Part shown: positions 11,934 to 20,755 of the stretch, one piece after another | How the letters are laid out: each line of letters opens with the position of its first letter | How positions within the stretch are numbered: position 1 is the first letter of the stretch | DNA from: Sipunculus nudus | Lineage: Eukaryota; Annelida; Sipuncula; Golfingiida; Sipunculidae | Assembly (NCBI GenBank): GCA_026874595.1 | Contig: CM049314.1 | Coordinates: 69,064,300-69,128,299 of the forward strand | DNA length: 64,000 nt | Direction of reading: 5' to 3' | Program-made: the position numbers and the translations under genes | The notes under the pieces: model-generated | The model's database searches: none | What the model was told of the DNA's origin: nothing | Seen by the model: only the letters and a program-made list of their open reading frames with translations

Positions 11934-12962
11934 TGTCACGGCCCGGAGCAAAACCCCTTTAGAGATCTCCCAATAATAACCTAACGATCAAAGAGGGTAC
12001 AGCCAAAGGAAACCCTAAAATCCTTAATGAAGTTTATTTCCGACCATGTACGTTAAAGAAAGGACGTGAACAGACTTCACAAGACCGTCAAATAAAGTTA
12101 TAACAAAAATTTAATCAGACAACAATCGACACATGTACAATCCCAAATTGCTCAGATTATTCAGTTACCATCGATATACATCAGAGTCAGGATCATACAA
12201 AATCCTCATAATTTCTATTACAAGGCCATCAGATGAACATTCAAGAAAAGCACAATAAGAGGGATGTTACAACATACAATACGACATACGAGATATTATC
12301 CAAATGTAATACAATCCTCTCTACTCTAGAGATCTACTTCAAACGTAATAATGATATGCTAAGAAACCGAAATTCTTACGTCAAAACTACTCTGTATTAA
12401 TCATATCCTTTCTATGAGACAGAAACGGTATAAGAAATAGTCACACACGGTATTACAATAACATCCAATAGTTACATTAGAGAAACATTTACAAGTGAGA
12501 AATAGACATAGTTAATATATATATATATATATATATATATAACTATTTAATCAGTAAGCTGATTAACAGTACATCTCATTACCGTATATACTGTTCCAAG
12601 TCACAATTTTTACACAGCTCCTATAGCCTGCTAAAACTTGTGTAGGCTATCGAATCTTAGAAATCGATCGTATCTTACCTTGTAACCTACATGTGTTCCG
12701 CCACAGTGTTGTCGACGCTGTCTGCCTAGGGCCGTATCTCGCTCCAGTGTCTGAATTCCCTGTCTGCGTGTATGTTCAGCGAGCATTGAATACCTTGTGT
12801 AGTGTATAAGTTTTTCTATGGCATTGCCGAGAGATATGTTTTGCCCGAGTGATTTGGTTGTCGTGTTTGTGTGTCTCTTTTATACATCAGTCACGTTTTA
12901 CGGACAGCACGTGTTGAAAATAATCGCGGTGGGAGTACCCACGCACATTTACAAAATGGGCA
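11934..12962 (-). mobile_element. Second LTR-like segment (about 1.03 kb)
   Basis: On the minus strand it begins TGCCCATTTTG and ends GGCCGTGACA. It has a TATA box (TATAAAAG, complement of about 12878-12884) and an AATAAA (complement of 12033-12038) in LTR order. It does not match the neighbouring LTR-like segment. The 5' edge is uncertain because AT-rich sequence adjoins it. No gag or pol frames lie next to it. Confidence 0.35.
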
Positions 12963-13557
12963 TATATTATAACGTAAAAAAATATTTATTATAGTATAAA
13001 CAAAATTATACGGAGGGTTGGGGTCATTATGAGAGTGGTGATCCATAATAACTTTTATGTATAGTTTTGTTTGTTCGCATTTTTATTTTGGCGCTAGGTG
13101 CAGAGATGTTACACTTCTGCTTTAGATTTTGCTCTAGATATTGCTCAAACTATTGCTTTAGATATTTATCTTAGTTTAAATAGGTTACCACTCGTCAAAC
13201 TGCATATTGGCTGTATAACAACTTTGCGTCTCCGGGCCTTCAGGGCCTTTTTATTGGTCACGCTGTGTGACATTATAAAAATAAGCGTTCACTTTTAATA
13301 ATTAATTCATGAGAAGCACCTCGAGATAGACACTGCGTAAATATGTTCTCATTTCACATGAAAATTCTGCAGACAATGGAATACTCTTTTTTATTAAGAT
13401 TTTGTGTGTGTGTGTGGAGGCAACGGCCTCCATTTTTTATGCTCTCTTTTTTAATTCTTACTGTAAGTATGTACATCTGCAGAGTTCCATTTCGGTTTGG
13501 GACTACATGGCAGGGCGGTAGCACTCGCTTCCTATCATATTATTTTGTATGTTGGTG

Positions 13558-13760
13558 TCACCCAGGCCCGGTGTCTACCGCATTGGTACACGTGCGTCCT
13601 GTGTGTGTAATAATTCCATTGCTTAGTCGTAAAACCAAGGCACCCCCCCCCCCCGCATACCCTGTGTAGGGCGGACCGTTAAAATCTATAGGCCTAAGAT
13701 TTGAACTCACAACCTCCCGGCATTGAGACCTGTGCTCTAAACCTGGGCCACAGAAGCCGG
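13558..13760 (-). mobile_element. tRNA-derived SINE copy
   Basis: The minus strand begins 'cggcttctgtggcccagg' and has a B-box-like 'gtgagttcaaatc', matching the head of the SINE at 54194. It includes a C-rich tract and an 'agggcggac' block. Length and tail are uncertain. Confidence 0.6.
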
Positions 13761-13959
13761 TTCAGACGACAGAAAACTGCACAAAACATGTATTTATCAA
13801 TCTGCAAGTTCAATACTTATATCTTCCTTGTCACTTATACACCAGGGGCGTAGCCAAGGGGGGCCCGCAGGGGGCCATGCCCCCCCCCCCCTCCCCCGCC
13901 TCGGTCGCATCAAGTAGGGGCCTACTCGCCGTCCTTTCGGAATTTCAACTTAATCTAAT

Positions 13960-14008
<49 letters not shown>

Positions 14009-14896
14009 TATATATATATAGATATATATATATATATGCATTAAATCAGTGGCGGATCAAGAGGGGGCGCATTCGGCGCGCGGCCCCCCGTTGAGCTGCC
14101 AAATCTCTCATTTTATCTAATTTCCGATTTTCGTGATTAATTTCGTTTTTCATATTTCCAATTATTAATAAGCAGTTAGACTTTATTTAAGTATCTGCAG
14201 TTACAATTACTTTCTAATTTATTAGTTGAGTATAAGAGTATTTATGAACAGCTGCAGAACAACTGCAGATCGATCGAGCACCGGGCCCTGGTTGGGGTCG
14301 ACCGTGAACAATCTTACGTCTCCTCTGGTGATACCGGTACTCAAACTCGCGATCTATGCTGAGCTCTTAGGAGTCCTGTGTGCTGTCGATACCACGGAAC
14401 CCGGTAAAATGCACAGTTTAACATAATAATATCAGTTATTTCACCACGAGCATCTATATATTAATAGCGTAAGGCGATTTTTGTAATTTTCCGTATCTCC
14501 TCCGGTACCACCGTATACGGATTGCCGTGATTTTCGACATACATGTGCTCCGGGTTAGTCCGAAGAGATTCCACTCATTTTTATTTGCAATATTTGCGTA
14601 TTACGTGCATAATTATTAATTTTATTATTTGCTCCCCCGCGGGCGCCTCTTTTCTTTGTGTCTTCGGGCCCGGTAACACAATGGCTATAGAGTGTGTGAT
14701 GGCGGGACAGAGTTTTGTTCCGGGGGCCCTATCTGGTGTTTTCTTACATTTTGCGGTGACCGACACGAAATAATCCACATCGGCGATATCCCTTCTCAAA
14801 AAGGGGGATCGGAAAGAATTGTTTTGCAGGAGCACGCTTCGTGACCTGATATGCTTGAGTGCACATCTACCGGGTCGCAGAAAATCGTGATGGATA
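13761..14896. other. Intergenic repeats, no gene recognised
   Basis: Contains C-tracts, a long (TA)n tract (13965-14034) and a 'cagtggcggatcaag' sequence at 14048 that looks like a transposon end. A short 'ttttccgtatctcc' block near 14497 has a diverged relative at about 45930, on the other side of the provirus. No supported coding region. Confidence 0.6.
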
Positions 14897-15184
14897 GGCC
14901 AAAAAAAAGTATGGTTCTCAGGCACTATATTTCACAAACCTGTGAGGCCGGGCGTTATTATACATTCGTTTTGTATGTTTCGATAAAACATTCATATGAT
15001 CAGGGAAAAGCATAAAAATAACAGAATTGTTTTGCTAAACACGCAAAAGCACTACATAAAAAAGAAATCTGATCAAAATCGTATTACTTTATCTTCTTGA
15101 AAGATGAAAATAAATATATTTTTTTTATGCGGGGGGGGGGGTATAATTGGGTGCCTGAGAACCATACCTTTTATTTTTATGGTC
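14897..15184. mobile_element. MITE, copy 2
   Basis: A 17-bp perfect inverted repeat (GTATGGTTCTCAGGCAC at 14909 and its complement at 15151-15167) lies within longer imperfect termini. The interior matches the element at 4862-5155 in reverse orientation. No coding capacity. Confidence 0.8.
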
Positions 15185-15528
15185 TTATACAGTCGCACTT
15201 GGTCGCACGAAGTCCCTGGCCTTACGTGCGATTGAGGTCCTTGACAAATATTCACCAACACATGTAGGCCTAATATGTAACAGATGTAAAGAATATGTAA
15301 ACCCAATGCACGTCGTGGTTGGTAGAGTGTGATATGTACATGTGTGGATTGGCACCACCAAAGTTGTAAACACATAATTTTCACTTAACATGCTTTGGAA
15401 ATCGAGTTTTTTTCTCATTACTGCATTTATCATTGTAAAACTCCTGCGAAATGTTTATTTAATAAGTTTGTACTGGTATCTGTTTCTTTTACATGCATGT
15501 GCCATCTGATTTTCAGTAATGTTTATTT
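15185..15528. other. Left flank of the provirus, no gene recognised
   Basis: About 340 bp of ordinary AT-rich sequence between the MITE and the provirus target site. I see no coding, RNA or repeat feature in it. Confidence 0.6.
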
Positions 15529-15534
15529 AATACT
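15529..15534. other. Target-site duplication, left (AATACT)
   Basis: AATACT directly precedes the provirus terminus and is repeated directly after the right terminus (45565-45570). Polintons make 6-bp duplications on integration. Confidence 0.9.
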
Positions 15535-16281
15535 AGTAGTAGTAGACATAGTTTGTGGGTATCGTTTATTGAATGTAGGCCAAGTCGGTTTGAGAGGACC
15601 GTGTGTTATTGTTGACGTGAGGTGTCAGAAGTAGGTCAGTAGGTGACCGAGTGACCGAGGAAGTGTTATTGTTGTCGTTGGGTGTGTGCTTGTTATGGTT
15701 GTAATGTTATTGTTATTGTTATGGTTGAGTTTGTTATTGTTATGGTTGAGTTTGTTATTGTTATGGTTGAGTTTGTTATTGTTAAGGTTGAGTTTGTTAT
15801 TGTTATGGTTGTAATGTTGTTGTTATGGTCTGGTAAAAGTGACAAGGAAGTAACGACCCACTGGTTAGGACTTTGAACCACTCGACATCTATTGCAATTC
15901 CTTATGGAACGCGCTAGATGTTCTATGAGTTGGTAGTCCCGTCAGGTTGGTGTTAGACTTGGTCTACTTTCAAAAATCGATCCCACCTAACTATGTCGAA
16001 AATGCGTTGAATAAACATACATACACATATAGCCTTAGAACACATGACATGATGAAAAATCAATGGGTGCTAAATAGAAAATAAGCAGAAAGTGTGCATT
16101 TTATTATATCTAGATAGAGAGAAAGAGGCAGTTATTGTGTATATTTGAACTACTACCGAAGCGAAGCACAAGCAGACAGAGAGAATAGGACACAGTCAAA
16201 ACTTGTACTTAATGTGATTTTCGGACTTCTAATGCTCTCCTGCTGCTATATAATCCATGGGACACACTGTATCACCAGTTA

Positions 16282-16333
<52 letters not shown>

Positions 16334-16680
16334 TCTGCTAAAAGATAACCTCCGTGACCTGGGCATTGGGTGAACACCGAACACAAAATACTTGGTATAA
16401 CACATTTTCACACAAAATATATATCCATACACGGGTTCGTACGGTACACCCCTGCTATAATCCAATTGATTCTGGTAAAATACAACACATTTTGTGCCAT
16501 TATCCTTAGTATTATACGGAGCACCCAGGAGGCACGTCCGTTAGGCTCGAATGAGTGAGGCCGAATGGCAGGCCGCAGGTGACAAAGGTTAAGCGATAAG
16601 GCCATCAGATGTTTCCTCGTGTGACGTAGGTGCGCGCCTAGTCGTTAAAATGCCAAGCTCCGCGATTGTTATGGTTGAGT
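15535..16680 (+). repeat. Left terminal inverted repeat
   Basis: Inverted match to 44361-45564 over its whole length with small indels. It begins AGTAGTAGTAGACATA and its inner edge is at 'gttatggttgagt'. It contains a 21-bp minisatellite, a (TA)n tract (16294-16332) and the 'gcgcgcctagtcgttaaaatgc' block. The different lengths of the two copies come mainly from repeat-number changes. Confidence 0.93.
15708..15822. repeat. 21-bp minisatellite in left TIR
   Basis: About four to five copies of 'gttattgttatggttgagttt'-like units, the last ones diverged. The right TIR carries a longer array of the same unit. Confidence 0.85.
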
Positions 16681-16736
16681 CTGCTACTATATTACCAACT
16701 GTAACACCATATAATTTATATATATATATCTGCGGA

Positions 16737-17114
16737 ATGAAACTCGAGTGGGTTACACAGAACAAATCGGGGGTCAACGTTGGCGTTAGGATCGTTCAAC
16801 TGTTACCGTTTACCCATCCCTCCCTCATGTGCGAGTATCACCCCGAACAGGCCGAACAGTCTAAAAAATGTCGTCTGGTCTCCACGGACGGATTTAAGTG
16901 GCTGCCTGAAACCAGAGTCTATAACAACAAGAGCCAGCCCGAAAAACTAGACTTCACTGATTCCTATGGGGTGTTTTTCTCCGACCGTCGGTACCATCGG
17001 CATTACCGTTTACATCGGGATGGGGTCGAGATCTGCAGTCTCTTGGACAAACGGTTCGTGGACCGGTTGGTGCCCCCGACCAGAAAATCTCACATACACA
17101 AACGCAAGTTGTAA
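16737..17114 (+). CDS. Unrecognised 125-aa protein, first gene inside the left TIR
   Basis: I do not recognise the family. The frame is open from an ATG at 16650 inside the terminal repeat, but MKLEWVTQ at 16737 lies just outside the TIR and is the more likely start. The protein is basic at its C-terminus (TRKSHIHKRKL), has no membrane segment, and is rich in Arg/His/Tyr in the middle (FFSDRRYHRHYRLHRDG). Its position next to the terminus is where Polintons often carry variable small genes. Confidence 0.5.
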   Translation: MKLEWVTQNKSGVNVGVRIVQLLPFTHPSLMCEYHPEQAEQSKKCRLVSTDGFKWLPETRVYNNKSQPEKLDFTDSYGVFFSDRRYHRHYRLHRDGVEICSLLDKRFVDRLVPPTRKSHIHKRKL

Positions 17115-17153
17115 AGCGCTCCAGGTGGCGCCACCGGTGCTGCTGCTGCTGTC

Positions 17154-17167
17154 GATATATAGATAAG
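17154..17167 (+). promoter_or_regulatory. TATA-box candidate for the 17212 gene
   Basis: GATATATAGATAAG lies about 45-58 bp before the ATG at 17212, with a pyrimidine-rich initiator-like stretch (cttcacttcacac) about 25-30 bp downstream of it. This fits a short 5' leader. Confidence 0.45.
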
Positions 17168-17211
17168 GCTCATAAACCTCGCTTCACTTCACACGTTTGT
17201 ACTGCCACAGG

Positions 17212-17772
17212 ATGACGGAGGAACGGTGCACTGGACGTGACACGTTAGAACACATCAACCAAATTTGCACCAAGTGTTATTTACCCGGCTACCTGACCTG
17301 TCACAAGCATTGCTGTGACTGTGCAATTACAGCTCAGAAAAACGCTTTATCCTCTCTAACCTACACCCGCAAGTTAGAACAGAAATACCAGTTACAGCCT
17401 GGCATGGAGCAAGACTCCGATGATGATTCCACTTCTTCTTGTACTTCCAAATCCTCCGACCTGTCATCATATTTCTATGGACACGACGTACCTAAGCCCG
17501 GGGACGAGACAGGCAGTGACGTGAAAAATGAGGACCGGACCTGGAATGTGCTGGAACCAACAAAAAACTGCTTTCTGCTGATACCTCACAACTTGTTAGA
17601 ATTTGAGTTCAAATTCAATGTGTATTGTCCTCAAGCAAAAAAATGGAAAAAGTTCACGGGGAAATACGAGCAGTGCGAGAAGAAAAAAGAAAAGCTCTGG
17701 ATCAGTGTACCGAAAAGAAAAAAAAGACAGGTGGAATGTGAATGTGAAGGGAACTTTCTCAGAAGACCATGA
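17212..17772 (+). CDS. Cys-rich acidic/basic protein, 5' part (frame break at 17.7 kb)
   Basis: Unrecognised. The start is at ATG 17212 (MTEERCTGRD). The N-terminus has a cluster of Cys/His (ICTKC, LTCHKHCCDC at residues 16-40) that could bind zinc. An acidic serine-rich stretch follows (DSDDDSTSSCTSKSSD), then a conserved-looking block (NCFLLIPHNLLEFEFKFNVYC) and a lysine-rich tail. Good coding sense continues in the +1 frame after an A8 run (17718-17725), so the last residues here are probably out of frame. Confidence 0.55.
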   Translation: MTEERCTGRDTLEHINQICTKCYLPGYLTCHKHCCDCAITAQKNALSSLTYTRKLEQKYQLQPGMEQDSDDDSTSSCTSKSSDLSSYFYGHDVPKPGDETGSDVKNEDRTWNVLEPTKNCFLLIPHNLLEFEFKFNVYCPQAKKWKKFTGKYEQCEKKKEKLWISVPKRKKRQVECECEGNFLRRP

Positions 17773-18148
17773 CACAGAAATGCAAGCTCCCACGCTGGAA
17801 CAAGATTTTTCACATCTGCACAAGTGTCTGCATTACAACAAGTCAGTACCTGATGATGATGATGAAGACGTTATCCCACCTATTTCCAGCCCCGAAGCTC
17901 CAGGTCAGCTTACTTTAGGTGGAATGAAAGTAAACTCGTTTCCACCATCCCCCACCCCTAAAGCCGACTTGCCGAAAGAACTCGTTTTATATGGAGAGAA
18001 CGTCAAAGCCTACGCCCCCAAACAAACCTATGGTTTTGATGGTGAAACCCCCATGCAGAAATATCTTAAAGAACAAAACGAATCTGGACAAATCAATAAC
18101 GACGCAGGCAAATTGAAGAAACATCAATCGCTGGGAAAGTTGTTTTAA
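17718..18148 (+). CDS. Continuation (+1 frame) of the 17212 gene, C-terminal part
   Basis: This frame is open from 17603 to the stop at 18148 and takes over coding sense near the A8 run. It has an acidic patch (PDDDDEDVIPP), proline-rich segments and a basic end (KLKKHQSLGKLF). No domain is recognised. It may be a separate overlapping protein starting at an ATG in the overlap (17603, MSSNS), but the gradual composition handover favours one interrupted gene. Confidence 0.5.
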
Positions 18149-18232
18149 TTCCGGTTTCGATAAACATGACGTCACAACTGGTCTTTGTATTAATAGCCCT
18201 TATAGCTCTACTCACTACCACATCACACCAGC

Positions 18233-19270
18233 ATGGATAACGGACAGGACCCAAAGCCCAGCTGTCGTTCTACTACATTTGAAGCTCGCCATGGAGCACA
18301 CCACACTATACGTGACAATTTGTTTGCGGGTTTGGGTGGGGGTATCAACACGTCAGATAAAATGTTTCGACCTTCCACACCGGAACCAAGAGTCACAACT
18401 TTTAACAAGGGACCGACCCTTCCGACTTCTACTGAAGCACAACCCCCACCCACCTACCAAGAAAGTGAAATGGCTTACAGGAACGCTGCTTACCCCCAAG
18501 ACCCTCGAAAAATCGCTGCTTTTCACCGGGTGTGGCCTCAACTGCAATCTTATATTGAACTTAAACACAGCACCGTGTTGGACGACCTGTTGAGCAAAGG
18601 GATCTTAACTTTTGCAGAAATGGAACAGATCAAATCTCAACCCACTAACACAGCACAAGTGACCGAACTCATGATGGTTTTGAGCCATAAACCTTTCTGG
18701 AAAATCGACCGAACTTTTGAAATTTTTTCGGAGGGGACTCACCTTCAAGCCTACGTCACCAACGCCTTTAAATCTTTAATGCATCCTATATTGGTGTGTC
18801 AAGACAGCGATGTGAGACGAGAACTAGAAAGAAATGTTCAAATTACGAAATTGATCAGACTGTGTAAAGAAATGAACTGGGCTGCAGTACACAGACACAC
18901 GAGTAAATTCGATGAAGGCAGTATCGATAAACAAGACTGGTTCCGAGAGATCAGAATTCCTTTCGTTAGAGATGAAAATTCTTTTGTAAACGACCACTGC
19001 ATGATGGAAATCCTGGTGACCTGGGGCCTAATCAGCCAAATACAGTGGGCGATCATTAAAGGTGCCAATCCCTCCAGTGCACGACGCCGCAGCAAGTTCA
19101 TCGACCATATGTTGAAAAGGGGGCTTGGCAATATTTTGATGTTCGAAGCTGCCTGCTACTACACGGGAGCTGAGAAATACATTCAACCGCTTACGTTCCG
19201 AATAGAATTGAAGGGGATGAAACCCTTCCGTTTGCTCAGCGAGCGTCTGGAAACGGAGCTAACACTCTAA
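18233..19270 (+). CDS. Tandem CARD-like (death-fold) protein with PPxY motif, 345 aa
   Basis: The start is at ATG 18233. The N-terminal 90 residues are low complexity and include PPPTYQE (residues 71-77), a PPxY motif of the type that binds WW domains of NEDD4-family ubiquitin ligases. Residues ~96-182 have the six-helix spacing of a CARD: WPQLQSYI, VLDDLLSKGILT, EMEQIKSQP, AQVTELMMVL, IDRTFEIF and LQAYVTNAF. Residues ~245-322 repeat the pattern (MMEILVTWGLIS, QWAIIKGANP, SSARRRSKFIDHMLKRG, ILMFEAACYY). CARDs form homotypic contacts in apoptosis and innate signalling, so a role in blocking or diverting host signalling is an inference. A structural role is also possible because it lies in the virion-gene block. 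Confidence 0.7.
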   Translation: MDNGQDPKPSCRSTTFEARHGAHHTIRDNLFAGLGGGINTSDKMFRPSTPEPRVTTFNKGPTLPTSTEAQPPPTYQESEMAYRNAAYPQDPRKIAAFHRVWPQLQSYIELKHSTVLDDLLSKGILTFAEMEQIKSQPTNTAQVTELMMVLSHKPFWKIDRTFEIFSEGTHLQAYVTNAFKSLMHPILVCQDSDVRRELERNVQITKLIRLCKEMNWAAVHRHTSKFDEGSIDKQDWFREIRIPFVRDENSFVNDHCMMEILVTWGLISQIQWAIIKGANPSSARRRSKFIDHMLKRGLGNILMFEAACYYTGAEKYIQPLTFRIELKGMKPFRLLSERLETELTL

Positions 19271-19306
19271 AATAGATCAGCACAAAGAGATAAGTATCAG
19301 TATACC

Positions 19307-19495
19307 ATGGACATGTTGGGCGAGCTTGTCTTCATAGCTCTGTTACCGATAACACTTCCTGCTTTGGGGATTTGGTTGTGTGTGGATAAGATACGCAATT
19401 CAGATAGATGGCAAACATTCAAAGGCTTTACTAAGAAGATTAGCTGCCCCTGTGTTGGTAGACGTCATCAAATCCACTGCCCCATGTCAGACTGA
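19307..19495 (+). CDS. Small membrane protein, 62 aa
   Basis: ATG at 19307, 36 bp after the CARD-like gene. One hydrophobic helix (LGELVFIALLPITLPALGIW, residues 4-23) is followed by a basic, Cys-containing tail (KKISCPCVGRRHQIHCP). Family unknown. It could be a virion or host-membrane-active small protein. Confidence 0.5.
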   Translation: MDMLGELVFIALLPITLPALGIWLCVDKIRNSDRWQTFKGFTKKISCPCVGRRHQIHCPMSD

Positions 19496-19518
19496 CCCGT
19501 CAATCCCAACAACATAAG

Positions 19519-20076
19519 ATGGCGCCTGGGCTTTATAAAAAAGGACTCTCGCTCACGCAAAAATTAGAATCTTCATCTCGCAAAAAAGTTAAATGCGTTT
19601 ATTGTCAGAGATACATCCGTGTACAAAGAGACTTTGTGCCCGTGAGTAAGAAGAGTCCTGAATATATTACTCCCAAAGATATTTTTCATTATTCAATACA
19701 ACACGTGAGACGCAAGGTACGTGACGATTTAAAAACCACGTACATAAAGCATTTGTGGACTTATCCTGGATGTTACAAACCTTTTTATGAAAATTTCCTG
19801 TCGCTGTCACCGAGAAACGTGCGCCAATTCTGGGTGAAACTGGTTAAAGAGTGTATTGTATCTCCACTTATGGGAATGCCGTTAGAAAAAAACATGGAAC
19901 TTGTATTGTGTAAAGGTGTAAACCCCATGCTGCTGTGGTTGGACGATGACAAAATCCAATTGTTTGCTGTGAAATGGGAGAATAATACAACAAAAATATC
20001 TTCAACTGTAAGCACTACATTGGCATCAGGCATGTTTTGTTGTGAAGGCTGTACATCCTATGTACGTTTTATATGA
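19519..20076 (+). CDS. Unrecognised 185-aa protein with CxxC pairs
   Basis: ATG 19519, 23 bp after the previous gene. It has Cys pairs near both ends (CVYC at residues 26-29; CCEGC near 177-181) that could form one zinc site. The middle is basic and aromatic (HVRRKVRDDLKTTYIKHLW). A polyadenylation signal (AATAAA at 20107) follows. I cannot assign a function. Confidence 0.6.
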   Translation: MAPGLYKKGLSLTQKLESSSRKKVKCVYCQRYIRVQRDFVPVSKKSPEYITPKDIFHYSIQHVRRKVRDDLKTTYIKHLWTYPGCYKPFYENFLSLSPRNVRQFWVKLVKECIVSPLMGMPLEKNMELVLCKGVNPMLLWLDDDKIQLFAVKWENNTTKISSTVSTTLASGMFCCEGCTSYVRFI

Positions 20077-20157
20077 TGTGTAACCTTCACTGATGTTTAT
20101 GCATGAAATAAACACAAATGTAGTCCAGATGAAATCTGTCTTTGGTATGTTTAAAGT

Positions 20158-20385
20158 ATGGCTAAGAATAAAAGGTGTAAACGCAGAAAATATGTGAGAA
20201 AGAGAAAAAGAAGAGGAGGGTTTAACCTCATGGCCACACTAATGGGAAAACTCTTTGGGCCCTCGGGAGAATATGCCACTAAAGGGGCTTACTGGTTAGC
20301 AAAACAAGGAGCGAAAAGTAAAGTGTTGAATTTAGGAGCTAGGTCCAGATATGGAGTGTCCAGTTCCCACCGCCGCTTTTATTAA
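20158..20385 (+). CDS. Small basic core-like protein, 75 aa
   Basis: ATG 20158. The extremely basic N-terminus (KNKRCKRRKYVRKRKRRGG) is followed by a glycine-rich amphipathic part (LMGKLFGPSGEYATKGAYW). Composition and location in the virion block fit a DNA-condensing core protein like those of adenoviruses and Polintons. The assignment is by character only. Confidence 0.6.
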   Translation: MAKNKRCKRRKYVRKRKRRGGFNLMATLMGKLFGPSGEYATKGAYWLAKQGAKSKVLNLGARSRYGVSSSHRRFY

Positions 20386-20428
20386 CACACACACACACAC
20401 ATACATATACACAAATACAGTCCAAATA

Positions 20429-20755
20429 ATGAGCTCTAATTATACAAACGTACCCATCGACATGGAAGAAGGACATTCGAGAGGGTCAGTCACAAGGAGT
20501 CAAAGTAATGTAACCCGAGACATGGAAGCATCCTCCAGCGTCTCGACCACCTCAAAGGTCACCAACAAAAGGTCATACGCTATTTTTTTGTGTACAATTT
20601 TTGTGATATCGTTTGTAGTGGTCTCGGCTGTAGTCAACCTGTCCATCAGTCCCAGTAATCAACCGGACAGGGTGATTTGGATTTCGCTGTTGTCCACATG
20701 TCTAGGTGTGTTGTTTCCGAATCCTAAAATTAAAAAGGAAACTCTGACGAAATGA
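20429..20755 (+). CDS. Two-helix membrane protein, 108 aa
   Basis: ATG 20429. A polar, Ser/Thr-rich N-terminus is followed by two hydrophobic segments (IFLCTIFVISFVVVSAVVNL and VIWISLLSTCLGVLF) and a short basic tail. The stop overlaps the ATG of the next gene (ATGA at 20752-20755), suggesting coupled reading. Family unknown. Confidence 0.6.
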   Translation: MSSNYTNVPIDMEEGHSRGSVTRSQSNVTRDMEASSSVSTTSKVTNKRSYAIFLCTIFVISFVVVSAVVNLSISPSNQPDRVIWISLLSTCLGVLFPNPKIKKETLTK

